From Pseudomonadota bacterium (GTDB lineage Bacteria > Pseudomonadota > Gammaproteobacteria > Steroidobacterales > Steroidobacteraceae): a stretch of 33,511 nt of DNA. Positions 15,806-22,813 of this stretch are shown one piece after another. The notes below the pieces were generated by a model. The model was not told where the DNA came from. It did not search any database and was given only the letters and a program-made list of their open reading frames with translations. The stretch spans positions 1 through 33,511 of the forward strand of contig JAEZCN010000139.1 of the NCBI GenBank assembly GCA_023433515.1. Reading direction: 5' to 3'. The translations under genes were made by a program, and so were the position numbers. Every line of letters begins with the position of its first letter. Within the stretch, counting starts at the first letter, position 1.

Positions 15806-16648
15806 TCAGTCCATTTCATCGGGGTAGGCTCGCATGGCGTAGCGTAGCGTGCGCTCGTCGCGACCAAGCGCACGCGCCACTGCGGCGATGCTCGCAATTC
15901 GACGCCGGCGCGCCTGCGCGGCGATCCAGCCACGGACCTTCGTCAGATACGGATCGTGGGTGGGTGACTGGAGTCGCTCGATCGAGACTTCGAAGCGCTG
16001 GCAGGCTTCGGCGATCAGGCCTTGCAGACGTGCCCGGGCTTGCTTCTCCTTCTCCCGCTCTTCCGGCCCTCCTTCGTTTTCTTCAGGCGGACGCCAATCG
16101 AGCGCATCCTCGCTGTTCACGAATTCGAGGTAAGCCGCGACAGCTCTCTCGCGCGTGCTCCCAAACATGTCCAGCGCAAATGAACACGTAACCCAGGCTT
16201 CGTTGCGCCGGCCCAGATAGTTGTGATGGCTCGACCAGCGATACGACGCCGGATCATCGACCATTCTCGCGCTCACGGGATTCAGGTGGATGTAGCGGAC
16301 CAGCTCCAGGAAATACGAATCCACGGTGACCAGGCTCGCGAAGTAGCGACGCTCGAAGAGGTGCCCCGAGAGTTGCAACCTCGACAGGACCACACGCGCG
16401 TATTCGCCCGCGATCTGGCGCATCGGCTCGGACAGCGGCACTTCGCCAATCTGGACGAGCAAGTGAATGTGATTGCTCATCCAGCAATACGCGTGGACTC
16501 GCGCTTCGTATTGCTCGATTGCCTTCGCGACAATGGAGCTCAGGAGCGCGCGATCGCCCATGGAGAAGAAGATGTCGCGCTGGTGGTTGCCCCGCAGCGT
16601 CACATGATAGAAGCCGCCAGGTTGGTGGATTCGCGGGCGACGCGGCAT
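15806..16648 (-). CDS. REP-associated tyrosine transposase (RAYT, Y1_Tnp)
   Basis: A 280-residue protein starting MPRRPRIHQPGGFYHVTLRG, the usual RAYT start. The longer reading from 16774 adds non-homologous residues. The HUH-type metal pair is in CWMSNHIHLLVQ (His60, His62) and the catalytic Tyr is in VRYIHLNPVSARMV (Tyr119). The C-terminal 80 residues (RGWIAAQARRRRIASIAAVA to the end) look like a helix-turn-helix DNA-binding tail related to DnaA/TrpR-like domains. It would nick single-stranded REP hairpins. The gene is full length and intact. It lies in one mobile unit with the flanking palindromes. Confidence 0.9.
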   Translation of the reverse strand: MPRRPRIHQPGGFYHVTLRGNHQRDIFFSMGDRALLSSIVAKAIEQYEARVHAYCWMSNHIHLLVQIGEVPLSEPMRQIAGEYARVVLSRLQLSGHLFERRYFASLVTVDSYFLELVRYIHLNPVSARMVDDPASYRWSSHHNYLGRRNEAWVTCSFALDMFGSTRERAVAAYLEFVNSEDALDWRPPEENEGGPEEREKEKQARARLQGLIAEACQRFEVSIERLQSPTHDPYLTKVRGWIAAQARRRRIASIAAVARALGRDERTLRYAMRAYPDEMD

Positions 16649-16734
16649 CCTTGCCTCGAGCCGTCGGATTGACTGCGCGTTATCGTGCCGCGCACGCAGG
16701 ATTCGACGTGATCCCCTTTTCTGGCGCGTTTCCG

Positions 16735-16766
16735 GACTTTTACCGGATTCCGGTGCCAGGCACCGT
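16735..16766. repeat. REP-like palindrome, right end of the RAYT element
   Basis: The inverted counterpart of 15776-15807, with the same CGGTGCC/GGCACCG hairpin (16751-16765). TTTTACCGG (16738-16746) on one side faces CCGGCAAA (16768-16775) on the other, with one mismatch. It lies about 90 bases upstream of the transposase start. Confidence 0.8.
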
Positions 16767-16771
16767 CCCGG

Positions 16772-16801
16772 CAAAGAAAAAGGCGGCGCCGCAGCGCCGC
16801 C
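16772..16801 (-). terminator. Rho-independent terminator of the PEP-CTERM gene
   Basis: On the reverse strand, 24 bases after the stop at 16826, GGCGGCGC (mRNA side 16801-16794) pairs with GCGCCGCC (16789-16782) around a four-base loop. It is followed by TTTTTCTTTG. This is a classic stem plus U-tract, directly before the right REP end. Confidence 0.8.
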
Positions 16802-16825
16802 CTCTTTCGTTTCGAAGATCCTTCT

Positions 16826-17404
16826 TCAGGCCGTCTGCTTGCGGCGGCGGGCAAGCCCGGCACCCAGCAGCGCGAGACCCATCAGGCCCAGCGTGCCCGG
16901 TTCCGGAACGCTGCGCTCGATCGTGCCCGAGTGGGACACGTGACTCACCATCGCGATTTCCACGTTGCCGCGATTGCGGCCGAAGAGATCGAGATCGATG
17001 ACGCCCCAGTTGAAGCCCGCCACGTTCTGGAACAGGAAGTGGCTGTACACCTGCGTGCCACCATCGAGCGTGACGTGATTGCCGGTCTTGATCAGGAAGT
17101 ACGCCGGGGCCAGGGATCCGAAATCGAACGCCCACAGGGAGCTGTCTTCGATGACCGGATTCCAGACGCCACTCTCGCCGCCGCTCGCGGCATCCGAGAG
17201 ATGCGTATAGGTGATGGTCGAGGGTGCGACGCCGAGGTAGCCGGCGATGAACGCGCGCTCCGAAGCATCACTGCTGTTGCTGAGCCGCGCCTGCGTCACC
17301 AGCGTGTCGGCGCCGCCGACCGTGGCAATCGGCACGGGTACTGCGAATGCCGGCGCGCCCAGAGCGAGCAACGCGACAGCCGCGATCGAGGAAAGACGTT
17401 TCAT
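16826..17404 (-). CDS. PEP-CTERM sorted exported protein
   Basis: A 192-residue protein with signal peptide MKRLSSIAAVALLALGAPAFA. The C-terminal sorting signal reads VPEPGTLGLMGLALLGAG, then LARRRK: the PEP motif, one membrane helix and a basic tail, about residues 166-189. Such proteins are cleaved by exosortase (EpsH/XrtA type) and delivered to the surface, usually together with exopolysaccharide production; the exosortase is not in this window. The middle domain is beta-rich without cysteine. AGGA lies upstream of the ATG at 17404. A terminator follows, so it is a single-gene unit. Confidence 0.9.
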   Translation of the reverse strand: MKRLSSIAAVALLALGAPAFAVPVPIATVGGADTLVTQARLSNSSDASERAFIAGYLGVAPSTITYTHLSDAASGGESGVWNPVIEDSSLWAFDFGSLAPAYFLIKTGNHVTLDGGTQVYSHFLFQNVAGFNWGVIDLDLFGRNRGNVEIAMVSHVSHSGTIERSVPEPGTLGLMGLALLGAGLARRRKQTA

Positions 17405-17620
17405 GGTGGGAAGTCCTGAATCTAGTTATTTGCCTGCCAGGCCAGACAAAGCAAATTCCGGGCCCGCCGGAGATCGCGTCGCACCATCTCCTCCAAGCGG
17501 TTGATAATTCGGCGATTTCATTGGGCCGCTTCGTCCGGCCCGAGCCCCTCTGAAGGCGCCTTCCCCGCCGACCGTAAACTTCTCCGACTCAGGGTTCACC
17601 CCTATGTCAGACCTGCGCGA

Positions 17621-18337
17621 TCAGCCCGAATAGCCCTTTCCGTTATTCCCGATCAGCGCCAGGAATTCCCGCCGCAACGACCCATCGTCGAGGAACACGC
17701 CACGCATCACGCTGTTGGTCATCTTCGACGCGTTGTCCTTCACGCCGCGCCAATGCATGCAGAAATGATCCGCTTCCATGACGACGGCGAGCCCGTTCGG
17801 CTTCACCATCTCCACCAGCAAGTCGGAGAGCTGGATGATCGCCTCCTCCTGGATCTGGGGCCTCGACATGATCCAGTCGGCGATGCGTGAATATTTCGAA
17901 AGCCCGATCAGGTTCGAATTCGCATTCGGCATCACGCCGATCCACAGCCTCCCCATGATCGGACACAGGTGATGGCTGCACGCGCTGCGTACCGTGATCG
18001 GCCCCATGATCATGAGCTCGTTCAGGTGCTCGGCGTTCGGGAACTCCGTGACGTGCGGCGTCGGCACGTAACGGCCGCGGAACACCTCGGTCACGTACAT
18101 CTTCGCGACGCGACGCGCGCTCTCGCGCGTGTTGTGGTCGTTGTCGACGTCGATGACGAGGCTCTCGAGCAGGCCGCGGACCTTTCCCTCGACTTCTTTC
18201 TGCAACGCCTCGAGCTCGCCCGGCTCGATGAACGCGGAGATGTTGTCGTTGGCGTGAAAGCGCTGGCCGCGGGAGCGGATCCGCTCGCGGATGCGCGTGG
18301 AAACGGGCGACTCGGAGTCGGGCTTTGAAGCTGCCAT
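17621..18337 (-). CDS. folE: GTP cyclohydrolase I
   Basis: A 238-residue enzyme converting GTP to 7,8-dihydroneopterin triphosphate, the first step towards tetrahydrofolate or tetrahydrobiopterin. Zinc ligands and catalytic residues are in SACSHHLCPIMGRLWIGV (Cys120, His122/123) and DHFCMHWRGVKDN (Cys193). Substrate-binding blocks include IGLSKYSRIADW. The first 35 residues are basic and probably disordered. Length is typical of the type IA family. It stands 217 bases from the PEP-CTERM gene downstream and 42 bases from the Hpt gene upstream, all on the same strand. Confidence 0.95.
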   Translation of the reverse strand: MAASKPDSESPVSTRIRERIRSRGQRFHANDNISAFIEPGELEALQKEVEGKVRGLLESLVIDVDNDHNTRESARRVAKMYVTEVFRGRYVPTPHVTEFPNAEHLNELMIMGPITVRSACSHHLCPIMGRLWIGVMPNANSNLIGLSKYSRIADWIMSRPQIQEEAIIQLSDLLVEMVKPNGLAVVMEADHFCMHWRGVKDNASKMTNSVMRGVFLDDGSLRREFLALIGNNGKGYSG

Positions 18338-18379
18338 GAAGGCAGCCTATTCCCACCCGATGGTGGGGGCAATCAGCGG

Positions 18380-18802
18380 TCAGCGACGCATCGCGGCCGG
18401 CAGGAACGGCAGGTCTTCCTCGCTGACTCCCGCGACCGGCACCTTCGGCGAACGCTCGGCCAGCTCGAACTCGACGTAGACCTCGAGTGCGGACACCTGA
18501 TCTGTCAGGCGATTGCCGAGAATCAGTCGCTCGCGCACCGTCATCGCGTTGCTGCCATGGGCGAGCAGTTCGATCGCCGCGGCGATCATGCTGATCTCGG
18601 GAAAACCGAAGGAATCCGCGGCGCTCGATATCTTGTGCGCCATGCGCTCGATCTGCGCGACGGCCGGCGGTTCGAGTGCGATGAGATCGTCGGGCAGACA
18701 GGCCCGCATCTGGGAAATCTCGACCTGGGTGCGCTCCAGGAAACGCACCGCCAGCGCCTGCTGGCTGAACTGGGACGTCGTCGTATCGCCTGTACCGGTC
18801 AC
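18380..18802 (-). CDS. Hpt (histidine phosphotransfer)-domain protein
   Basis: A 140-residue helical protein. IERMAHKISSAADSFGF carries the candidate phospho-acceptor His56 in the AHKxxxxAxxFGF context typical of Hpt domains in phosphorelays, with a following helix (EISMIAAAIELL). GTG at 18802, preceded by AGAGG at suitable distance, is chosen as start. The reading upstream to 18982 is not protein-like. No kinase or receiver lies next to it, so it would act with an orphan partner. A TATAGT box (18942-18947, reverse strand) could be its -10, though no good -35 goes with it. Confidence 0.72.
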   Translation of the reverse strand: MTGTGDTTTSQFSQQALAVRFLERTQVEISQMRACLPDDLIALEPPAVAQIERMAHKISSAADSFGFPEISMIAAAIELLAHGSNAMTVRERLILGNRLTDQVSALEVYVEFELAERSPKVPVAGVSEEDLPFLPAAMRR

Positions 18803-19032
18803 GTTACTACCTCTGCTGCTTCGAGTGACCCACGGCCTGCTCCCTCTCCTCGCGCAAAAGTCTTGCACACCGCGCTGCGTGGTATGCGACTGGTTAGCTC
18901 GCCGGCCGGATTTTCTTTCGCGGTAATGCCGACTGCGTCTCACTATACCGGCGGCCGGCACGCCGTTGACCTGCCAGGACATCGCCTAGCTACTGAAAGC
19001 GGTTTCACGAGACAATCGCGCGGTCCGGCCGG

Positions 19033-19404
19033 TCAATTCGCCTGTCCACCGGTGGCAGACACGGGCACGGACAGCATCACGACGCCGTCGATTTCCGCGA
19101 CGATGTGTCCACCGGTGGCAACGACGGTCTGCACCACGGCCGATTCGCGCGTTCCGGGGCAACCGACGAGGATGCGCGTGTGATCCAGGTAGTTAGATGT
19201 CGCAGGGGATTCGCCGAGCCGGCGGCAGGGGCTGCCCTTCGACGGAAAGCCGCCGCCAAACGGGTGCAGCTTGTCGGGAATTTCCGGGCTTGTCGCGACT
19301 GGCGCCGCATCGGCCACCGCGTTCGACGTTTCGCCGCGCGAGCCACCGTCACATCCCGCGACCAGGGCGCAGAAGCAAATCATCACGGGCAGCAGCGTTC
19401 TCAT
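19033..19404 (-). CDS. Small lipoprotein, unknown function
   Basis: A 123-residue protein with signal peptide and lipobox LVAGC (Cys18), followed by a disordered Ala/Pro linker. A compact C-terminal domain contains SPCRRLGESPATSNYLDHTR and ILVGCPG, with two cysteines that may form a disulfide. I recognise this pattern only as conserved hypothetical lipoproteins. Its ATG overlaps the hutF stop by four bases (ATGA), so it is translated after hutF. Whether it has anything to do with histidine catabolism is unclear. Confidence 0.75.
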   Translation of the reverse strand: MRTLLPVMICFCALVAGCDGGSRGETSNAVADAAPVATSPEIPDKLHPFGGGFPSKGSPCRRLGESPATSNYLDHTRILVGCPGTRESAVVQTVVATGGHIVAEIDGVVMLSVPVSATGGQAN

Positions 19405-20765
19405 GCTCCGACTATAAGTCGCTTCAGCGCCGCCCGGTATCGGCGCACGACACCTTCCCGCGCATGGTGCTGACCGCGCGTCACCACCTTGTGGCCCGCG
19501 CGCCAGACACCGTCGATCGCCGCATGCCCGCCGCCGAAGATGAAACTGTCGAGCAGTGCGTCACCCTCGCGCTCCGCCAGCGCCGGCGAGTCCGTGTCGA
19601 GCGTGAAGAGATCCGCCGTCGCGCCCTCCACGAGCCCCGCGTCCGGCTGCGCGAGCGCGCGCGAGCCGCCACGCAGCGCACCATCGAACAACGCGCGTCC
19701 GGTTGATTGCGAACCTGAAGCCGCGATCACATTGCGCGCCCGATCGCGCAGGCGCTGCCCATATTCGAGCTGCCGCAGCTCTTCGCACACGCTGATCGAC
19801 ACGTTCGAATCCGTGCCGATCCCGAACGTGCCGCCGGCCGCGACCAGCGGCGCCGCGGGCGCGATACCATCACCAAGATTGGCTTCCGTCACGGGACAGA
19901 AACCCGCGACCGCGCCGCTGGTTCCGAGCCGGGAGATCTCGGCCCGCGTCATGTGCGTCGCGTGCACGAGGCACCAGCGCTCGTTCAGCGCCGCGTTGTC
20001 GAGCAGCCATTCGACTGGGCGCTTGCCGCTCCACGCCACGCAGTCCTCGACTTCTTTCACCTGCTCGGCCGCGTGCATGTGAACAGGACCTTCCGGCGCG
20101 AGGCTGACGACCTCACGAAGCTCTTCGGGAGTGACCGCGCGCAACGAATGCGGCGCCACGCCGAGCGTCGCCCCGCGCAACCCTGCGACGATGCCGCGGC
20201 CCGCCTCGAGCAGCTTCGCGAATCCATCGATATCGTGAACGAATCGCCGCTGTCCCTCGTTCGGCGGCTGGCCGCCGAACCCGGCATGTGCGTAAAACAC
20301 CGGCAGCAAGGTCAACCCGATGCCCGTCTCCGCGCAGGCGGCCGCCACGCGACGCGCCATCTCCGCCGGGTCTGCGTACGCCTTGCCCGACGGGTCGTGA
20401 TGGACGTAGTGAAACTCCCCTGCTCGCGTGAACCCGCCTTCGAGCATCTCCACGAACGCCATCGCGCTCACGGCTTCGAGATCCTCGGGCGTCATGCGCG
20501 CGCAGAATCGGTACATGAGCTCGCGCCAGCTCCAGAAATTGTCGGCCGTCGAGCCGCGATACTCGGTGAGCCCGGCCAGACCACGCTGGAACGCGTGGCT
20601 GTGCACATTGGGCATGCCGGGCAACGCGACCTTCGCACGTTCGTCGCGCGACGCCGCGTCCGCATCGCGCTGGATTCGCACGATCCGCCCCGCCGCGATC
20701 TCGACGCGCACGTTGCGCGCCCAGCCGTCCGGCAGCAAGGCGGACTCGAAGTGCAGGTTCTCCAT
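19401..20765 (-). CDS. hutF: Formimidoylglutamate deiminase
   Basis: A 454-residue amidohydrolase converting N-formimino-L-glutamate to N-formyl-L-glutamate and ammonia, the fourth step of the five-step histidine pathway. Metal and catalytic motifs: VHSHAFQRGLAG (His55, His57), PVHMHAAEQ, CLVHATHMT, and GTDSNVSIS with the metal Asp. The YRGSTADNFWSWRELMY block is typical of HutF. HutG, which takes its product, is encoded on the other strand nearby. It is divergent from hutI with 27 bases between, and a perfect TATAAT lies eight bases before its ATG. Confidence 0.93.
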   Translation of the reverse strand: MENLHFESALLPDGWARNVRVEIAAGRIVRIQRDADAASRDERAKVALPGMPNVHSHAFQRGLAGLTEYRGSTADNFWSWRELMYRFCARMTPEDLEAVSAMAFVEMLEGGFTRAGEFHYVHHDPSGKAYADPAEMARRVAAACAETGIGLTLLPVFYAHAGFGGQPPNEGQRRFVHDIDGFAKLLEAGRGIVAGLRGATLGVAPHSLRAVTPEELREVVSLAPEGPVHMHAAEQVKEVEDCVAWSGKRPVEWLLDNAALNERWCLVHATHMTRAEISRLGTSGAVAGFCPVTEANLGDGIAPAAPLVAAGGTFGIGTDSNVSISVCEELRQLEYGQRLRDRARNVIAASGSQSTGRALFDGALRGGSRALAQPDAGLVEGATADLFTLDTDSPALAEREGDALLDSFIFGGGHAAIDGVWRAGHKVVTRGQHHAREGVVRRYRAALKRLIVGA

Positions 20766-20773
20766 TGGCGCTC

Positions 20774-20779
20774 ATTATA
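20774..20779 (-). promoter_or_regulatory. -10 box of hutF, likely leaderless
   Basis: On the reverse strand TATAAT (20779-20774) matches the -10 consensus perfectly. It is followed by eight bases (GAGCGCCA) and then the hutF ATG at 20765. No ribosome site fits between. The -35 region would lie inside the first codons of hutI and is weak, so an activator may be needed. Confidence 0.5.
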
Positions 20780-20784
20780 TTAAT
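20779..20784 (+). promoter_or_regulatory. -10 box of hutI operon, likely leaderless
   Basis: ATTAAT (20779-20784), or TATTAA one base to the left, is followed by eight bases (GTGCCGCC) and the hutI ATG at 20793. It overlaps the opposite-strand hutF -10, so RNA polymerase could occupy only one at a time. The -35 region lies in hutF codons and is not a good match. Confidence 0.4.
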
Positions 20785-20792
20785 GTGCCGCC

Positions 20793-21998
20793 ATGCGCTG
20801 TGATCGCATCTGGCGTGACGCCCGCCTCGCGACTCTCGTTCCAGGACGCGAGCGGCTGGGAATGGTCGAAGACGGACTCATCGCCTGCCGCGATGGACGC
20901 ATTTTCTATGCCGGTCCCGCCTGCGATGCGCCTTCCGGGCTCGAAGCGCTGCAGGTCACCGCTTGCGACGGCCGGCTGATCACGCCCGGCCTCATCGACT
21001 GCCACACGCATCTCGTCTACGCAGGTGATCGCGCCGCGGAATTCGAACAGCGCCTGCAGGGCGTGTCCTACGAAGAGATCGCCAGGCAGGGTGGCGGCAT
21101 CCTTTCGACGGTCCGGGCCACGCGGGCCGCCACGGAATCCGAATTGCTCGCGCAATCGCGCCCGCGCCTCCACGCGCTGGTCGCGGAAGGCGTGACGACC
21201 GTGGAGATCAAGTCGGGTTACGGGCTGACTACCGAGCACGAACGCAATCAGCTGCGCGTCGCGCGTTACCTCGGTCGCGAATGCAGCGTGAGCGTGGTCA
21301 AGACGTTTCTCGGGGCGCACACGCTGCCGCCCGAGTTCGCGGACCGTCCGAACGAGTACATCCTGCGCGTCTGCAACGACATGTTGCCGATCCTCGCGCG
21401 CGAGGCTCTCGTCGACGCGGTCGATGCGTTCTGCGAAAACATCGGATTCACGCGCGAGCAGACCAGGCGCGTATTCGAGACCGCCAAGTCACTGCGGCTG
21501 CCGGTCAAACTACACGCCGAGCAGCTCTCGAACATGCAGGGCGCCGAACTCGCGGCACAGCACGGCGCGCTCTCGGCGGATCACCTCGAATACGCCGATG
21601 AATCCGCGGCGCGGGCAATGGCCGCGGCGGGCACGGTTGCGGTATTGCTGCCTGGCGCGTTCTATTTCCTGCGCGAGACACGGCTGCCGCCGATCGGCCT
21701 GCTGCGCGCTCACGGCGTGCCCATCGCGATCGCGACGGATTGCAATCCGGGCACCTCACCACTCACGTCGATCCTGCTCGCCATGAACCTGGCGGCGATC
21801 TTGTTCCGGCTCTCGGTGGACGAGTGCGTCGTGGGCGTCACGCGCGCGGCGGCGCGCGCCCTGGGCCTCGACGATCGCGGCACGCTCGAGGCAGGCAAGC
21901 GCTGCGACCTTGCGATCTGGAACGTCGAGCAGCCGGCCGAACTCGTCTACCGGATGGGTTTCAACCCACTACATGCGCGCGTGGTGGAAGGTCAATGA
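20793..21998 (+). CDS. hutI: Imidazolonepropionase
   Basis: A 401-residue amidohydrolase that opens the imidazolone ring of 4-imidazolone-5-propanoate to give N-formimino-L-glutamate (third step). Motifs: LIDCHTHLVYAGDR (metal His71, His73), EIKSGYGLTTEHE (characteristic of HutI), VKLHAEQLS, SADHLEY, and IATDCNPGTSP with the metal Asp. Length is typical. Its TGA overlaps the hutG ATG (ATGA), and hutG in turn overlaps hutU, so hutI-hutG-hutU is one translationally coupled operon. Confidence 0.95.
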   Translation: MRCDRIWRDARLATLVPGRERLGMVEDGLIACRDGRIFYAGPACDAPSGLEALQVTACDGRLITPGLIDCHTHLVYAGDRAAEFEQRLQGVSYEEIARQGGGILSTVRATRAATESELLAQSRPRLHALVAEGVTTVEIKSGYGLTTEHERNQLRVARYLGRECSVSVVKTFLGAHTLPPEFADRPNEYILRVCNDMLPILAREALVDAVDAFCENIGFTREQTRRVFETAKSLRLPVKLHAEQLSNMQGAELAAQHGALSADHLEYADESAARAMAAAGTVAVLLPGAFYFLRETRLPPIGLLRAHGVPIAIATDCNPGTSPLTSILLAMNLAAILFRLSVDECVVGVTRAAARALGLDDRGTLEAGKRCDLAIWNVEQPAELVYRMGFNPLHARVVEGQ

Positions 21999-22813
21999 AC
22001 GAGTGGCTCGCGGTCCATCACGGCGACTCGCCATTGGTGGTGAGCTTTCCGCACACGGGCACGGACATACCGCCCGAAATCGAGACGCGTCTCGTGTCGC
22101 CGTGGCTCGCGCGCAAGGACGCGGACCACTGGGTGGACGTGTTGTACGACTTCGCGCACGAGATGGGCGCGACGACGATCCGCACTTCGATCTCGCGCAC
22201 CGTGATCGATGTGAATCGCGATCCATCGGGCGCTTCGCTGTATCCGGGCCAGGCGACCACGGGCCTGTGCCCCACCGAAACCTTCGCGGGCGAACCGCTT
22301 TACGAGCCGGGCGAGTCGCTGGATGCCATCGAGATCGATCGGCGTACGCGCGAGTATTACCTGCCCTATCACTCGCACATCGAGGCGGAGCTCGCCCGGC
22401 TGCGCGCGCGTTACGAACGGGTGGTCCTCTACGACGCGCACTCCATTCTGTCGCGCGTGCCGCGGCTCTTCGAAGGCGAGTTGCCGCAGTTCAACATCGG
22501 TACGAACAATGGCGCCACCTGCGATCCCTCGCTGACAGCCGCCATCGAGCGCATCTGCGACGACTCCGGCATGAGCCGGGTGACGAATGGCCGATTCCGC
22601 GGCGGCTGGATCACGCGCCGCTATGGCAAGCCGCAAAACGGCGTACATGCGATACAAATGGAGCTTGCGATGCGCGGCTACCTGCAGGAGCCCGAAGGCG
22701 CCGTGACCCCGGACAACTGGCCGGCGCCGGTCGACGATGCACTCGCCGCAAGGTTGCGCGTCGCGCTGCGCGACATCCTCGACGCGTGCATGAACTTCGC
22801 GAGGCGATCATGA
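21995..22813 (+). CDS. hutG: N-formylglutamate deformylase
   Basis: A 272-residue zinc amidohydrolase that hydrolyses N-formyl-L-glutamate to glutamate and formate, the last step. Motifs: VVSFPHTGTDIPPEI near the start, DVNRDPSGASLYPG, YHSHIEAELARL, LYDAHSILSRVPRLF, and FRGGWITRRYGKP. All are characteristic of the HutG/FGase family. The ATG at 21995 overlaps the hutI stop. It works directly downstream of the HutF reaction, which explains why both are present. This is not the agmatinase-type HutG. Confidence 0.94.
   Translation: MNEWLAVHHGDSPLVVSFPHTGTDIPPEIETRLVSPWLARKDADHWVDVLYDFAHEMGATTIRTSISRTVIDVNRDPSGASLYPGQATTGLCPTETFAGEPLYEPGESLDAIEIDRRTREYYLPYHSHIEAELARLRARYERVVLYDAHSILSRVPRLFEGELPQFNIGTNNGATCDPSLTAAIERICDDSGMSRVTNGRFRGGWITRRYGKPQNGVHAIQMELAMRGYLQEPEGAVTPDNWPAPVDDALAARLRVALRDILDACMNFARRS

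Larger units (their letters stand above)
15776..16766 (-). mobile_element. RAYT element with inverted REP-like ends
   Basis: The transposase gene is bracketed by 32-base inverted copies (15776-15807 and 16735-16766) that differ at only two positions. Both contain the palindrome CGGTGCC-A/T-GGCACCG followed by ATCCGGTAAAAGTC. This is the REP-RAYT arrangement, in which a domesticated Y1-type single-strand transposase recognises flanking palindromes. No direct target duplication is evident at the ends. Confidence 0.75.
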
